This document shows positions 45,778 to 58,032 of a stretch of 64,000 nucleotides of DNA, piece by piece. Each line of letters begins with the position of its first letter. Within the stretch, counting starts at the first letter, position 1. Source of the stretch: Medicago truncatula (taxonomy: Eukaryota > Streptophyta > Magnoliopsida > Fabales > Fabaceae). Both the position numbers and the translations under genes were made by a program. The notes beneath the pieces were generated by a model. The model did not search any database, was not told the DNA's origin, and worked only from the letters and a program-made list of their open reading frames with translations. Location: the NCBI RefSeq assembly GCF_003473485.1, contig NC_053042.1, positions 41,568,762 through 41,632,761 of the forward strand. Reading direction: 5' to 3'.

Positions 45778-48700
45778 TCACCGCTTTGAAAATACCACCA
45801 AGACTAGCATGGACATAGACATCACAATTTTGAATCCAGAGGTGTCCCAGAAATTCTGATTTTGCTTTTCGGCATCCGAAACTGTTTGTTGCTTTCCTGC
45901 TAATTGATCTTTAAGTTCTTTAATAGCTTTGTCCCGTCGCTCTCCCATCTGCTCGAAAACACATACAATGAAACACCAGATTTCAATAGGACACTAAGCA
46001 AAGGACATATAATTCACTAAGTTTGGCCATAGTAGGTTCAGATGATGAAAGTAAATGATCGCATGATAATATGAGTCAACCAATCATGCCCATCAATGGA
46101 AACTTGTATAAGAAAACTTTATTTGTCCAAGTGTTTCTTATTTCAATGCATAAATTCTTGCCCCAAAAAATGGTCAAATAATTCATCAAAAACCCAAAAA
46201 GCAGAACTGTGAGAGAGCCCAATTCACTGTAACCACAAACATTTAAGCATTTCCTAAATGACAGAAAATGAGTGCATGTGCAAGAGCTAGATTTACCCTT
46301 TGGAGTTTGCGTGTCTGAGAACGAGCTTCCTGCAGACAGAATTCCAACTTCAACACTCTCTTCTTCAGATCCTGATCAGCACGCCGTTGTTTCTCCAGCT
46401 GTGTTTTGAAATCCATCAATGAACTTAAATGGATTAGCTATGCTCTCAAATAAAGAAAAGAAAGCAGGGCAAAAATCAGGATGGTAATACCTGTGATTCT
46501 AACTCCTTAGTCTTGAGCTTCCAATGAGCAGACATGATCTTAATTTCATCCTTAAGTCTAACTATTTCATCATCCTTAACAACCAGTAGCTTATTCATCT
46601 TCTCTATATTCTTAGGAGAAACCTCATCCAATATTTTTCGCAGTTCACAATCCTTGTTCTCCCCGGATTTTGCAAGAGCCTCCATAATATCGCGCTCAAT
46701 TCTGAAAACTTCATCTCTCAATTGCTTTTGCGAAGATTCCCTTGACTTAAGATCCTTCTGTAAATTATCAAGCTGCTCGCCTAGTCTAATTACGCGTTCC
46801 TCGTGCTCTCTTAGAGAACTATTTTTCTCATCCAATTCTTTTTGAAGTTCGAAACATTGGAGCTGCGATGATTGAGTTGATGCGGCACTTGAATCTGCTG
46901 TTGCTCTAGTTATTACGAGCTGTGTTCTAAGATCATCCAACTCCTTTATGTGCTGTATCAATATTACAACATATCATGAGTAAATGACACCAAGGCTTTA
47001 GTACCAAAGAATGTGCTAACAATCTTGAAGTTACTATGTATCATAATGTTCTGTTGGTCAATAGAGAACCAATCAGAATCTAATGCAGTTTTGGTAATGG
47101 TGAGAATGAATTGTCATCTTTTTCTTCATAGGATACATACCATTCTTGCAAACAATACTTTGATCATATATTTACTATTTCTAGAGTACAATCTATCTAA
47201 AGGTTAATGCATAGGTGACAGCTGAATTCATATACAAAAGCATTTAATATGTAAGATAAGATCGTCTCCATTACTGGCTAGAAAAATTATTATGTCAAAT
47301 GTTCATTCATAAATAAATATGCACAGTCCCTATTGAATATACTCACATGACTTTCCTTCCATATTGCAGTACAATAAGTGACTTCAATAGTGAAGGAACT
47401 TATAAATTAGAATTCTGGCAGCATCTATGGCAAGTGGGTAGCATGGTGCAAATATGGGCACATAGGCTTCATTTAGATGTAGAAAGTTTTCAAACTACCA
47501 ACGCTCTAGCACGGGAAGGGTCATTTGAATGTACAATTGGCTATCAGTAATTAATATGTATGTAAAATCAACTGGTTGCCGTAAAACTGATACAAAAATT
47601 TATGAGTGATTTTCCAACTTAGGATGGACCAATCCCAATATGCATGTAAAATCAACTAGTTGCCTTGTGATTATTCTGAAAAATGTGGCCTAGACAAAAT
47701 TGAAGAATTAACATCCTAGTTAAAAAGGGACCACGAGAGTACGAGAGTTTTCCATCAAGGCAATGTTTTAGCATGGGGCAATTGCAAAATTTCCCCAACT
47801 TAGGCTCATCTAGATTGAACCGTTGATTAAATATAAAATAATACGAATGGCTAGGATTGTCTTATTATATTTTGACCTGCAACTTGTACATATTTTACAC
47901 ATTACATGATTTTTTTTTTTAAAGAAAAACATTTTTCTTTTTTAGGATGATTTTTCTAAAAGAAAAACATGAAAGATTTACAAAATGGATTTAACGATAA
48001 TGTAATGTAATGAATGATTTACAAAACACCGCTAAGATTTTTCTGTCGTGTCTTTAATAAATATTATTATAGTTTGGTGAAGAAATAATTTGATCAAACT
48101 TGGTCAAACTATGGATCATCAGTGTTCATTTTCTCTGATAACGGATGGTTAATACAAAAAATAAATATTAAAAAAAATATGTTAAATTTGTTCAATAATT
48201 TTGTTTGGGTATGTACTCATCATCTATTCATTTGTTGTCAAATAGTATAGTAATTAAAATTTACCTTTACGGTGAATAAGTGGAGTATCCAGGGTTCGAA
48301 CATAAATTACGCAATGTTCAAATGAGTTAAGCTCAACTATGACCAATATTTTAAATTTAATATAATATCATATTTTTTATATTAATTTATTTTAAAATGA
48401 ATTCAAATTATAAATAAATTTTGTTTACACGATCCTTATTTTCACACTTAATCTGTCTTAGAAGTTTATTTTCGGTTTTTGATAAATCCCTTATGCAATT
48501 GTTCACAAAAATATATGCTCGGGTTCGGAAAACTGGCTTGTGTTGATAATACATGTGATTTTTTTATTAAAAAAGAAAAAATTATGTTGTTAACACTTGT
48601 GATATATATGTATAATCGATTTTAAAAAAAAGATAATGTAAAGGTAATAACCGGAAGAAACAAGGTAGTGACCCGTAAAAACAAATGAGCCTAAGATGGG

Positions 48701-49686
48701 AAAATTATGCAATTGGTCTATGCTAAAACTCGCCTTCCATCAAAGGTCGATAAGAATTCAGTTCATATCTTACAAGAGATCAAATTCCACTATTAATGTA
48801 AAGACCTTGTAAAGGTCCATCTCACCTAAACTTTTTATTATTTATAAAAGAAAAAAGGTAATAAAACCAAAGCACCTACTCAGCCTTCTCTCCAAAGACC
48901 AATGGGATATGCTAAAATGAAAGATGACAACTGAATAGTAACAAGATCCTAAAAAATGGGCATCTAGTGTGTTATATTACTTTAATTTAATGAGAAAAAA
49001 TTATATACAATCAATTCAATTTCATCAACACCATTTCAGCTAGAAAAGCAAACAAAAGACAAAAAAAAATAGAGAATCGTGCAAAACAAAAAGTGGAAAC
49101 ATTTCAATTTTCAAATCAAACAGCTGTATACGACCAAGATATTCATAAACCATGAAAAGAATAATAATAATAATAATAAGGTACAGTATATGAAATTGAA
49201 ACCTTCTCAGCAGAAGAGGTTGAAACCTGAAGCTGCTCATTTTTTTCTTCCAATTTCTTCTGCAATTTACCAATTTCCAATTCCATAACCTTGGCATTTG
49301 TCTCTGCTTCCTGAGAAAAATAAAATTCATAATTTGCAGGACTAAAAAATAATCAAATTTTCCTTGACCCCACAACCACAAAAACTCCAAAAGTAGAATG
49401 ATTGATACTACAATCAAAGTTACAATTTTTTTAGCATGGCCAAAAGGAGAAAAACAAAACAACACAAAAAGACACAAAAGTAATAATTCAAAACACACAA
49501 ATTAAAAATTTGTACCTGTCTAGTTAGAGTTTCTTTAACATATGATTGTTCTTGTGAAGCCAAACGACTCCGAAGCTCCTTCAACTCAGAAGCTAAAGAC
49601 ACAACGTTTCGGCGAAAGCTTTGTTTTTTATCATTCAAATCCTTTAACAAAGGATCAACTGAAGCTTGTTTGTCGGAAATTGACAT
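45778..49686 (-). CDS. NEAP: NEAP-type nuclear envelope-associated coiled-coil protein
   Basis: Five minus-strand exons (49516-49686, 49203-49310, 46491-46952, 46297-46398, 45778-45948) join to 337 residues. The protein is almost entirely coiled coil: [20 protein letters not shown] at the start, then long heptad-rich stretches including [20 protein letters not shown] and [15 protein letters not shown]. It ends [20 protein letters not shown] plus FSKR, a single tail-anchor helix. Length, order and both ends match Arabidopsis NEAP1-3, plant-specific inner-nuclear-membrane proteins that interact with SUN-domain proteins. Intron 2 is unusually long (46953-49202, 2,250 bp) and is filled with repeats. 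A donor-like site near 50370 suggests a 5'UTR exon at roughly 50370-50530. Which of the NEAP paralogues this is cannot be decided from the sequence alone. Confidence 0.93.
47757..48736. mobile_element. ~980-bp TIR element in NEAP intron 2
   Basis: The ~50-bp arms 47757-47808 (aaggcaatgttttagcatgg...) and 48687-48736 (...atgctaaaactcgcctt) are inverted copies, sharing 'ttttagcat', 'ccaattgca' and 'cttaggctc' in order. The interior holds no transposase frame but does hold a SINE fragment (48243-48355). Confidence 0.65.
48243..48355 (-). repeat. Minus-strand SINE inside the TIR element
   Basis: The reverse complement reads 'gttgagcttaactcatttg', box B 'gttcgaaccctgg', then 'actccacttattcaccg' and 'actatttgacaa'. 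It is collinear with the SINE at 21596-21732. Confidence 0.6.
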
Positions 49687-50261
49687 GGGAAAAATTTGAG
49701 ATTTTGACCAACTTTGTTGAAATGAAACTTATCCTCTTATGTTATGTAAACATCAAACTCAGATCCTATGGACCAGGGATCAAAGTCCTTGAAATGAAAG
49801 CATTTGAATTATATACTTCATTCCCTACATATGGTAGTTGTGCATTTAATTTAATTACAATTCAACCATGTATGCAAAAATATAAAAATAAACTACAATA
49901 TCATAAAGAAGCTTAGAAAATACAATAACTTGTTTTCACGAAAAGGGTACTAAACAGTGAATAGATTCAGATTCAAATTCAAAGTTATCTTTTCTTAACT
50001 AATTAATTTTCTTTTCTTCTGTTGACTGCGATTTAATTTTCATTTGATTAATTAAATATTTGAATTCCAATGGCCTAGTTTTTTTTTCTGGCGTAGAGTG
50101 CATCAAGCATTCAGTTTCATCATAATAATTGAAAAGAGAGAGAAAATTAGCATGACCCTTCATGTGTCTATCTGTCATTGTCGAATAATAAATTAAATTA
50201 CAAAAAAAAAAAAAAAAAATGGCACCAATAATAATGAAGATGGTAAAGAGAAAGACGTGAT

Positions 50262-50282
50262 GATAATAATAATAATAATAAA
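50262..50282. repeat. (AAT)n microsatellite
   Basis: Six to seven AAT units. A similar run lies at 49162-49179 in NEAP intron 2. Confidence 0.7.
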
Positions 50283-50559
50283 TTAAATCAAAAAAATTGG
50301 AAGTGAAAATTCAAAATTTGAAGCAGTTGCGAAAAAATAGTGAAACGAGGAAGTAGCATAGTTACTTACCGGTTTCTGCGTTTGAACTGGTCTTAAGAAG
50401 AAGATGAAAGTGTAAAGAAAAAGAGAACTGATCTGAAGAAGAAGATGAATGTGTAACGCAGCAGCGTAACTAGTTGAGATTGAGAAATGAAATGAAATGA
50501 GTTTTGATGTGATGTGATGAGTTTGGGAATGAATCATAGACTCGTGCGTAACTTCTTCA

Positions 50560-51700
50560 TTTGTTTTTAATTTTAGTTAATTATTTTAATATTTTCTTTG
50601 TCTTATATGTGTGTGAGTATTATTTGGCTGGGATTACGCGACATGTTTATGATATGTAATTGTCTTACGCATCCATCATTCAACCCTTGCCTCGGGTCGG
50701 TACAGGCTAGCTTCGGACTTCACTTTTTTTTTTTTTTTTTTTTTTTTGTAAATATAGTAGTTTCTCATAGAGTAGAATATTAAAAAAGACAAAGTTTATA
50801 TATTCATTTTCACTAACTGGATTCAATTCAATGTATTTCTTACTTATTACTCGAAGTTTTTTTTTTTATATATTAAAAATATATATTTTGTCGTGGGAAT
50901 TAAATCATTTTACCATTTAACATCTTTTTTTTTTTTTTTATAAAGATAGAGCACCTTTATATCATAAGGGTATTTATTTAGTATATAATTACTGAAAGTT
51001 TTCAATGTATATGTTGAAAATTCTTTCAAAAGAAAATGTATGTTGAAAATGAATTTAGTTAAAAAATTGTTGTAATGGTACAATAATAAATTAAATTTTA
51101 AAAATAAGATTTTATATTTTTATTAAGAATTTTTTATTACCAATGGTAGTTCATAAATTCAATTGAAAAAAGGAATAATTTATTTGATAGAGCACTCAAA
51201 AAAGTAATATTTCTTTAAATTAATCTAAATAATTATGAATTTTCCAAAGAGAATATATAATTTTTTTAGGGATAAAAATGAATTTGATACATCCAAATTT
51301 ACAGCATTCACACACATTAGTTAGTGAAAAAAAATAATTGCTCCAACGTTTAGATTGTTCATTTCTTCTATGTTTTCCCTGTAAGCTAAGGTTCGGGAGA
51401 ACGAAGCTCGGAACGGTTAGGTTGGGAGATTCAAAACCTCGGGAGCTGACAAAATTCAAAACTACAGCTAGGATTGATTGGTGTTGACTCTTTCCATGAT
51501 GAGCGCGGCAAATACAAATTTCGGCATCAACGAATCATTTTGCAACACGTGGATCACAGTTTCAACATGGCCTTTTTTTTTTATCATGAATGGGCCTTTC
51601 TTTGTTGCTGCTAGTAGGCAGCCCTCCTATTTAGTATAGTGGTTGCTCTTTTGACATCCCTATTTAGGACTTACAACCGATTGATTTTGAGGAGCCAAAA
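50560..51700. other. Spacer upstream of NEAP
   Basis: AT-rich with T-runs at 50725-50748 and 50926-50940. No gene or definable repeat. Confidence 0.45.
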
Positions 51701-51713
51701 GAATAAAATTCTG

Positions 51714-52523
51714 ATTTCTGCTCTCCCCCAGCACAAAACACTCGTGCCCTGCAGCCTTGACCAAAATATCCATGTGTTAGTTAGCTAACGCAAATGTAAA
51801 AAACGTGATTTAATTTTTTACACATGCGTGACTTAAGTCACGCAACGTTTTGTTTTTGCTTTTTCACAATGTTGATGAAGAAGATAGTAAACTCACGGGA
51901 GATCAAACGCGTGTCATCCCTTTGCCTCAAGAAATTCAAGGAAAGGTTGGCGGAGCCAAATTCCAAGACAGAAGTCTTGTAATTACATTAAAATAATTCT
52001 GATCATATTTTCCTTTCTCTCCTTTTATGCTGAAGATTATTAATGTTACAGCAGTGGCAGTTTTTCTCACTGCAAATTTGTGCATGAATTGGACAAGAAG
52101 TAAATTATGCAAAGGAAATTTGTCACTTTTCATTATCTCCCCTTTAGGATTCACATCTATATTTACAGGCTTCCATGATCTATCTTTCTAATAAAAATGA
52201 TCTCATATAGATTTCATTGAAATACTTACTAAGATGCTAAATGATTGAAGATAATGAATATTATTCAGTTGAATTTCATGCTCTAAGAAAACATAATCAA
52301 GTAGGTAGTGATGATAATCTTGGACTTCGAAGTAGCATTCACAATATAATCGGTGTATCACTGTATAATATCGAGTATGTATAGACTATGCAGTGTGACT
52401 TAAATCACGTATGTGTAAAAAATTAGGTCACATTTTTTCACTTGCATTAATTAACTAACGCAGAGCTATTTTGGTCAAGGTTGCAGGACGCGGATGTTTT
52501 GTGCTGGGGGAGAGCAGAAATCC
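51714..52523. mobile_element. MULE-like element with ~128-bp TIRs and perfect 9-bp TSD
   Basis: Left end 'atttctgctctcccccagca' and right end (inverse) 'ggatttctgctctcccccag' begin terminal inverted repeats that stay alignable for about 128 bp (to 51842, and from 52392). The perfect 9-bp direct repeat AAAATTCTG flanks it at 51705-51713 and 52524-52532, as for Mutator-like elements. There is no transposase, so it is non-autonomous. The 550-bp interior has no recognised gene fragment. Confidence 0.88.
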
Positions 52524-53093
52524 AAAATTCTGCCAGTATGATTATGGAAATTTCTTATCTCAACTTTCATGTTTCTTGCGCCTCCTTAAAACTGCAAAAA
52601 TAACTTATATACTTTTGGATTTTGGAATTCGAATACCATTTATAATGTGCATGTTTCATTCTAGTAGAAGTGAGGATATTAATCGCGGTTTAACCATGGA
52701 TAACCGCTTTATTGAATGCACTGTGTACTTATGGTGCACACAAAGGTGACAATGTTTTATGAGGCCTCTCTGTATAGGGATGAATCAAGTGCAGTTTGAA
52801 GATGTATGCATATCTTTTGGACATGGTACAACACCACACACCAGTACTAACATGTACCGAGCATTCAATATTCGCCTTGCAAGATTCTCTTGAAATTCAA
52901 ATTTGTTAGCTCAACACTATTTGTTGTTGTGTTCTATCAGTGCATAAATTTGTTTGATCATGCATAAAAAAAATTTAAATGATTAATTATGTTGCTTTTA
53001 ATGATAAAATTAATATAATTTATTAAAATATTTTTATTAGTGAAGTAGTTCAGTTGGATGAAATTCAATTAATAATAGTATACATAAAAAAAT

Positions 53094-53502
53094 GGGAACT
53101 TTTATGGTACACTCACAATTTTGAGTGTACCGGTACTCTTGTTTTACAAAATATATAAATTAAAGATCATTTTAATGAAATAAAAAGGTATTTGTCAATA
53201 TTTATATTTTAGAAAACATCATTTCATAAGAAAAACCATCATTTCATTGTTTATAAGGATCATATTATAAAATTTACATTTTATCGTAAAAAATAATCAA
53301 TATTCATTGTTATGAGTAATAAAAATTCTTAAAAATTAAATTTTATTTCGTCGAAGATTTTGGTATATAAAATTTAATTATCTTAGTTGTCAATGATAGA
53401 AAATAATTATTTTTCTTCAAAAAAAACAACTCATTTATTATTAATTTTACGACTTAGTGCACCGATACATCCAAATTTATTGGGTGCACCATAGAATTTG
53501 CC
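53094..53502. mobile_element. TIR element (409 bp) with 9-bp TSD
   Basis: The left arm (gggaacttttatggtacact...) is the inverse of the right arm (...gggtgcaccatagaatttgcc), about 50 bp with mismatches. The 9-bp direct repeat TAAAAAAAT flanks it at 53085-53093 and 53503-53511. The size of the duplication points to a MULE-type MITE, with the caveat that the repeat is low-complexity. Confidence 0.7.
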
Positions 53503-53842
53503 TAAAAAAATACTGAATTAATATTTCAGAGTGATAATTATTTTAAGAAAGATAAAAAAAAAATGCTAAAGATACAATTATATTTATTTGATTATTATTT
53601 TGTTATTCTTAGTCTAGATTTAAATGGATCTCTAACTTTTTAATTCTTTAATCCATTAATTCAAACCTATTAATCTTCTAAACCGCATGAAGTAACATAC
53701 ACTCATTCATGCCTTTACATTGTTTGACAAAAAAAGCACAAAGACATGGTTCCCAGGTCAGATTTCAATTTCCATCTCTCTTTCTCTTCTTTCTTCATTT
53801 CTTCTCTATGATTCTGCACATTCCATTAACCCGTAGAAATCA

Positions 53843-56017
53843 ATGTTTCGTTCTATGGCAATAAAGTTCCCATCTTTGCCACACCACACTCGATTCCTCA
53901 AATGGGTTTTCCTCTCTTCAACCAGCACTCAACAAATTCCACAAACCATACAAATTGTAAACCCCAACAAATATTCATCTGAATTCGATAAAAATATTAA
54001 CTTTTTGAGAAATAAGCTTGGCCCAGATAGTTTAATTCAAGTTTTGAACCGTACAAGTGATTTAAACTCAGCAGTGAAGATTTTCATATGGGCTTCAATA
54101 CAGAAGAGTTTTCACCACACCTCTAATACTTATTTTGAGATCATTTTGAAACTGGGTTTAGCTGGAAATGTTTTGGAGATGGAGAATTTTGTTCATAACA
54201 TGGTGAAGAATAGGTTTCAAGGTGTTGAAAAAGCACTTGTATCATTGATTCACACGTTTGTTGAACATTGTAGGATTAAAGAAGGGTTAGTAGTTTTAGT
54301 GAACATGAATTCGGGGGGTTATAAGCCTCCAATTCAAGTTTTTAATGCTTTGTTAGGTGCTATTGTGAAAGAAGAAAGTGGAGACTTTCAAAATGCTTTG
54401 CTTGTTTATAAAGAGATGGTGAAGGCAGGAGTCCTGCCGACAGTCGATACTTTGAATTGTTTGTTGGAGATATTGTTTACAATCGATCGGGTTGACCTTG
54501 CTTTGGATCAGTTTAGAAGAATGAACAATAAAGGATGTAGTCCGAATAGTAAGACCTTTGAGATACTTGTAAAGGGTTTGATCGAAAATGGTCAAGTGGA
54601 TGAAGCTGTAGCTGTTTTAGAGGAAATGCTTAAACTAGAATGTCAACCGGATTTGAGCTTTTATACCTGCACCATACCTCTCTTTTGCAGGGAAAATAAA
54701 GTAGAGGAAGGAGTGAGGTTGTTTAGAATGATGAAAGATTCTGATCTTGTGCCAGAAGCTTTGATTTATGAGGCTCTAATACAGTGCTTGTGCAAAAACT
54801 TGAAGTTGGATTCTGCGGTAAACCTCATAAATGAAATGATAGAAAGTGGTATACTGCCAAATGAAAATGTTTTTGTTCATATGATAAATTGCTATTGTGA
54901 ATTAGGGAAAATAGACGAGGCTATAATGTTTTTAGAGGATAAGCAAGTTAGTGAAACTGCTCCTTTCAATGTATTGCTTGAAGGTTGTTGCAATGCTGGT
55001 AAAATTCTGGTAGCAAATGTTCTGCTGGAAACAATGACAGATAGAAACATTGCTGATTGTCAATCTTGGAATATTGTCATTAGACGGCTTTGTGAGAATG
55101 AAGAGACGGAGAAAGCATACACACTTCTTGGCAGAATGATCAAATTCTCAGTTGTGCTTGATGGTTCAACATATTCAGCTCTTGTGCTTGGCAATTGTAG
55201 AGTGAGAGAGTATGATGAAGCAATGGAACTGTTTCGTCGAATTTGTGCTAGATGTTGGAGTTTAGATATTACCTCTTATACAGAACTAGTAGATGGCCTT
55301 TGTGATGACATCAACCGTTGTCAACATGCCATTGAAGTGTTTTACTATATGTCAAAGAAGCAATTCTCTCTTCATTCCTTCTCCTTCTACAAGTTGATCA
55401 AATGTGTTTGCGACTCAGGACAGGCCAACAAAGCCATAAACCTATGGCAATTAGCTTATTATTGTGGTATTTCTTGCTGTAATGTCACACAAACTACTAT
55501 CATGCATGAGTTGTCTAAATCAGATAAGGCAGAAAATCTGTTAGCATTCCTCTCACAAATCTTGATAGTGGGAGGAAGTCTTGACACAGAAGCATATTGT
55601 ATCCTTATCAATGGCATGATTAAACAAAGTCTAGTAAAGGAATGTGTTTTGTTTTTCAATATGATGGTCAATGAAGGTTTGATACCTGATCCAGACAAAC
55701 TATTTGATCAACTTTCATTCATAGCCAATAATTCTCTGTTATCGATGATTTCCAGTGCCATTGAAACAATTTCCGACAGCGAAAAATTGAGCTCGAAATC
55801 ATATAGCTTACTCATAGCTGGCCTGTGGAAAGAGGGTAAGGAACATGAGGCCCGACGATTGCTTGATGTGATGCTGAAAAAGGGTTGGCTTCCTGATACG
55901 GCCACTCATAAATTATTGATTGGATCTGATGATAGAGAAGGAAGAAGTCAAGTAATGTTGTTGTTTGATGATTCTGATTCTGTTAACGATATACTTGCAG
56001 AAGGCCTTGGAAATTGA
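53843..56017 (+). CDS. P-class pentatricopeptide repeat protein, organelle-targeted
   Basis: An intronless 724-residue frame, as usual for PPR genes. The N-terminus (MFRSMAIKFPSLPHHTRFLK, then WVFLSSTST) is Arg/Ser-rich and lacks acidic residues, like a mitochondrial presequence. From about residue 160 there are roughly twelve 35-residue PPR units, for example TLNCLLEILFTIDRVDLALD..., TFEILVKGLIENGQVDEAV... and IYEALIQCLCKNLKLDSAV.... Later units are more degenerate. No E, DYW or SMR domain is seen at the C-terminus, so it is P class, predicted to bind organellar RNA for processing or stability. The target cannot be stated. The start is the first ATG after a pyrimidine-rich leader. Confidence 0.95.
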   Translation: MFRSMAIKFPSLPHHTRFLKWVFLSSTSTQQIPQTIQIVNPNKYSSEFDKNINFLRNKLGPDSLIQVLNRTSDLNSAVKIFIWASIQKSFHHTSNTYFEIILKLGLAGNVLEMENFVHNMVKNRFQGVEKALVSLIHTFVEHCRIKEGLVVLVNMNSGGYKPPIQVFNALLGAIVKEESGDFQNALLVYKEMVKAGVLPTVDTLNCLLEILFTIDRVDLALDQFRRMNNKGCSPNSKTFEILVKGLIENGQVDEAVAVLEEMLKLECQPDLSFYTCTIPLFCRENKVEEGVRLFRMMKDSDLVPEALIYEALIQCLCKNLKLDSAVNLINEMIESGILPNENVFVHMINCYCELGKIDEAIMFLEDKQVSETAPFNVLLEGCCNAGKILVANVLLETMTDRNIADCQSWNIVIRRLCENEETEKAYTLLGRMIKFSVVLDGSTYSALVLGNCRVREYDEAMELFRRICARCWSLDITSYTELVDGLCDDINRCQHAIEVFYYMSKKQFSLHSFSFYKLIKCVCDSGQANKAINLWQLAYYCGISCCNVTQTTIMHELSKSDKAENLLAFLSQILIVGGSLDTEAYCILINGMIKQSLVKECVLFFNMMVNEGLIPDPDKLFDQLSFIANNSLLSMISSAIETISDSEKLSSKSYSLLIAGLWKEGKEHEARRLLDVMLKKGWLPDTATHKLLIGSDDREGRSQVMLLFDDSDSVNDILAEGLGN

Positions 56018-57426
56018 TGAAATTTTAGTATTTCTTACATGAAAGGAATCTTACTGCTTAACATGCCAGTTTCGCTGTGATTGCTGATTTGTCCATCAAG
56101 GGTTATTTATTCAGCAAGTCTTATAGCAATGACAACTGCTGTCATACAGAAAATTCTTGCAAGAGGTTGAAAGATGCGGCTGTGCAGATGTTAGTTTTAT
56201 CAAATTGATTTGCCATGCTACACTAGGTAAGATGTGGAATAACTTGAGATTTGAATATAAAATTCACTTACTTATAGATTTACCATCATTTTGCAATCTT
56301 TATAAGAATTTCTCTGTTGTTGCGATTAAATGATCTCAAAGTCAGTTAGAAGAGTTTACTACACATATTTGGCTTATAACCAGATTATGCCCACTAGTGT
56401 GGCAACTGAAAATGATTTAGATTCATTTGGATAATACATCTAGCTCACATGCACACAATAAAAGCATGGTTTGTTTTTTCTTCTTGTTTTGTTGTCACAT
56501 TGTTCGACCCTCTCTAATGTGAGGGGTGCGTGTTGAGAAACTGTGGAGTTGCAACTTTAGATTGAATTATCAACTGTTGAGATTGTAATAAAATTTGCTA
56601 AAATTCACTTTCTTAACTTCTTTAACTGGGATTAAACAAACTATTTCAACTTATTTTGTGTATAGATGCAAAAAGAAACTGAAATACTCACGTGTCTCTC
56701 CCACAGGCAAACACGTTTGAGACGGACAGAACAAGAGGAGTAGAACTTCATCCCAAGAGAAGTATTTTTCACAAGGTGTTGAACCAGAGATCTTCCACTA
56801 AAGAGTATCTTTTGTGCACATTCTCTCCGCTTACAGACATAACATGTTTCCACTAGGTTAACTCATTGAGTGAATGAGACGGTGTTCATCACAATAAGAT
56901 GAGCACTTGAAGGAAGACTATTAGTACTTCATATGAATAATTCAAGGCAAGACATTAGGCTTGTGGTGAAGGACAGGGTGGTGTTGATAACAGGAAGATC
57001 AGCCCTTGAAAGAAAAAAAAAAATACTATTTCTACTTTGTGCAAGACATTAGGTGCGGTCGTATTACAGTTCGAGAAGAAGACACCTTTAAAACTCCATG
57101 CTCATTATGGAGGGGAAAGATGGGTTGAGATACACAGATAGGACTAGTTTTTTTGGAATTATTGTCTCCTTATTATTCATAGTTCTTATTTTTATCGACC
57201 TTGTATTTTTAACAATTGAATTTTGTATTTTCATGTTGTGTTGATAAGAATCTTATAGGAGGAAAGACTTTTTGGTTACAAACACATGGACTACATAATG
57301 AGCATACAGGCACATGAATCTTATTTTTATCGACCTTATTATTCATAGTTCACATGGACATACAAAGTTATACATAATATTTTAAGATACTCTTTTTATA
57401 ACAATTTTTCAAAGGAGCGTAGAATA

Positions 57427-57700
57427 AGGGCTATTTGGACTAACTCATTTGAGCTTATCCACTACCGTAAATTTTGTGAGACTGTTTGGCAAAACCTTTG
57501 AAAACAGCTTATGACATTTTTTCAGCTTGTTTTCATAAATTCTGCAAGACAGCTTATAAAAACAACTTGTAGCATAAACAAAAATAATTTAACTTTATTT
57601 TATCATTTGCTATAAAAATAATTTATGTAAATTTATACATAATCGTTTATAAGTACTTGTGCTATAGGCTGTAAATAAGTTGTTTATTCAAATAGGTCCT
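57427..57700. mobile_element. hAT-like MITE
   Basis: Ends AGGGCTATTTGGA and TCAAATAGGTCCT are inverted repeats, and the interior has many 'gcttat/ataagc' steps. The duplicate copy lacks this segment: 59640-59665 reads straight through 'gtgtagaaaaattgtgtatg'. Confidence 0.7.
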
Positions 57701-57849
57701 CGTTGTGTATGATGCTAATGAAGCTTGTTTATTAATATTAACTTTTCATTATTTTTTAATTAATTACTGATTCATCTTGCAAGAACATGCATGCTTCATG
57801 AATGATCTTTAGATGATGTGGTTTTTCACAAGTACATATATTCAAGCAG

Positions 57850-57965
57850 AGAATGGATCTTCTCATGTGTAATTTACACATGAGTAATGTGTAATCTACC
57901 ACCACTCAAATTCACTTCATTTAAATTATTTTTGTGTGTAAATTACACATGAGATGATCCATTCT
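57850..57965. mobile_element. Small palindromic MITE
   Basis: 'agaatggatc' + 'ctcatgtgtaatttacacat' at the left is mirrored at the right by 'gtgtaaattacacatgag' + 'gatccattct'. About 116 bp, absent from the duplicate copy. Confidence 0.7.
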
Positions 57966-58032
57966 TGTTACATGGCAGGCTAATGATCTTGAGTTTTGTG
58001 GGCGAGGTGATGAGAATCAAGTGTATTATTAT

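Noticed and set aside
49040-49498. 152-codon minus-strand frame within NEAP intron 1 and exon 2
   Set aside because: It is out of the NEAP frame across exon 2 and reads hydrophobic AT-rich intron sequence.
54353-54595. Minus-strand frames inside the PPR gene
   Set aside because: Shadows of the long PPR frame; no domain.
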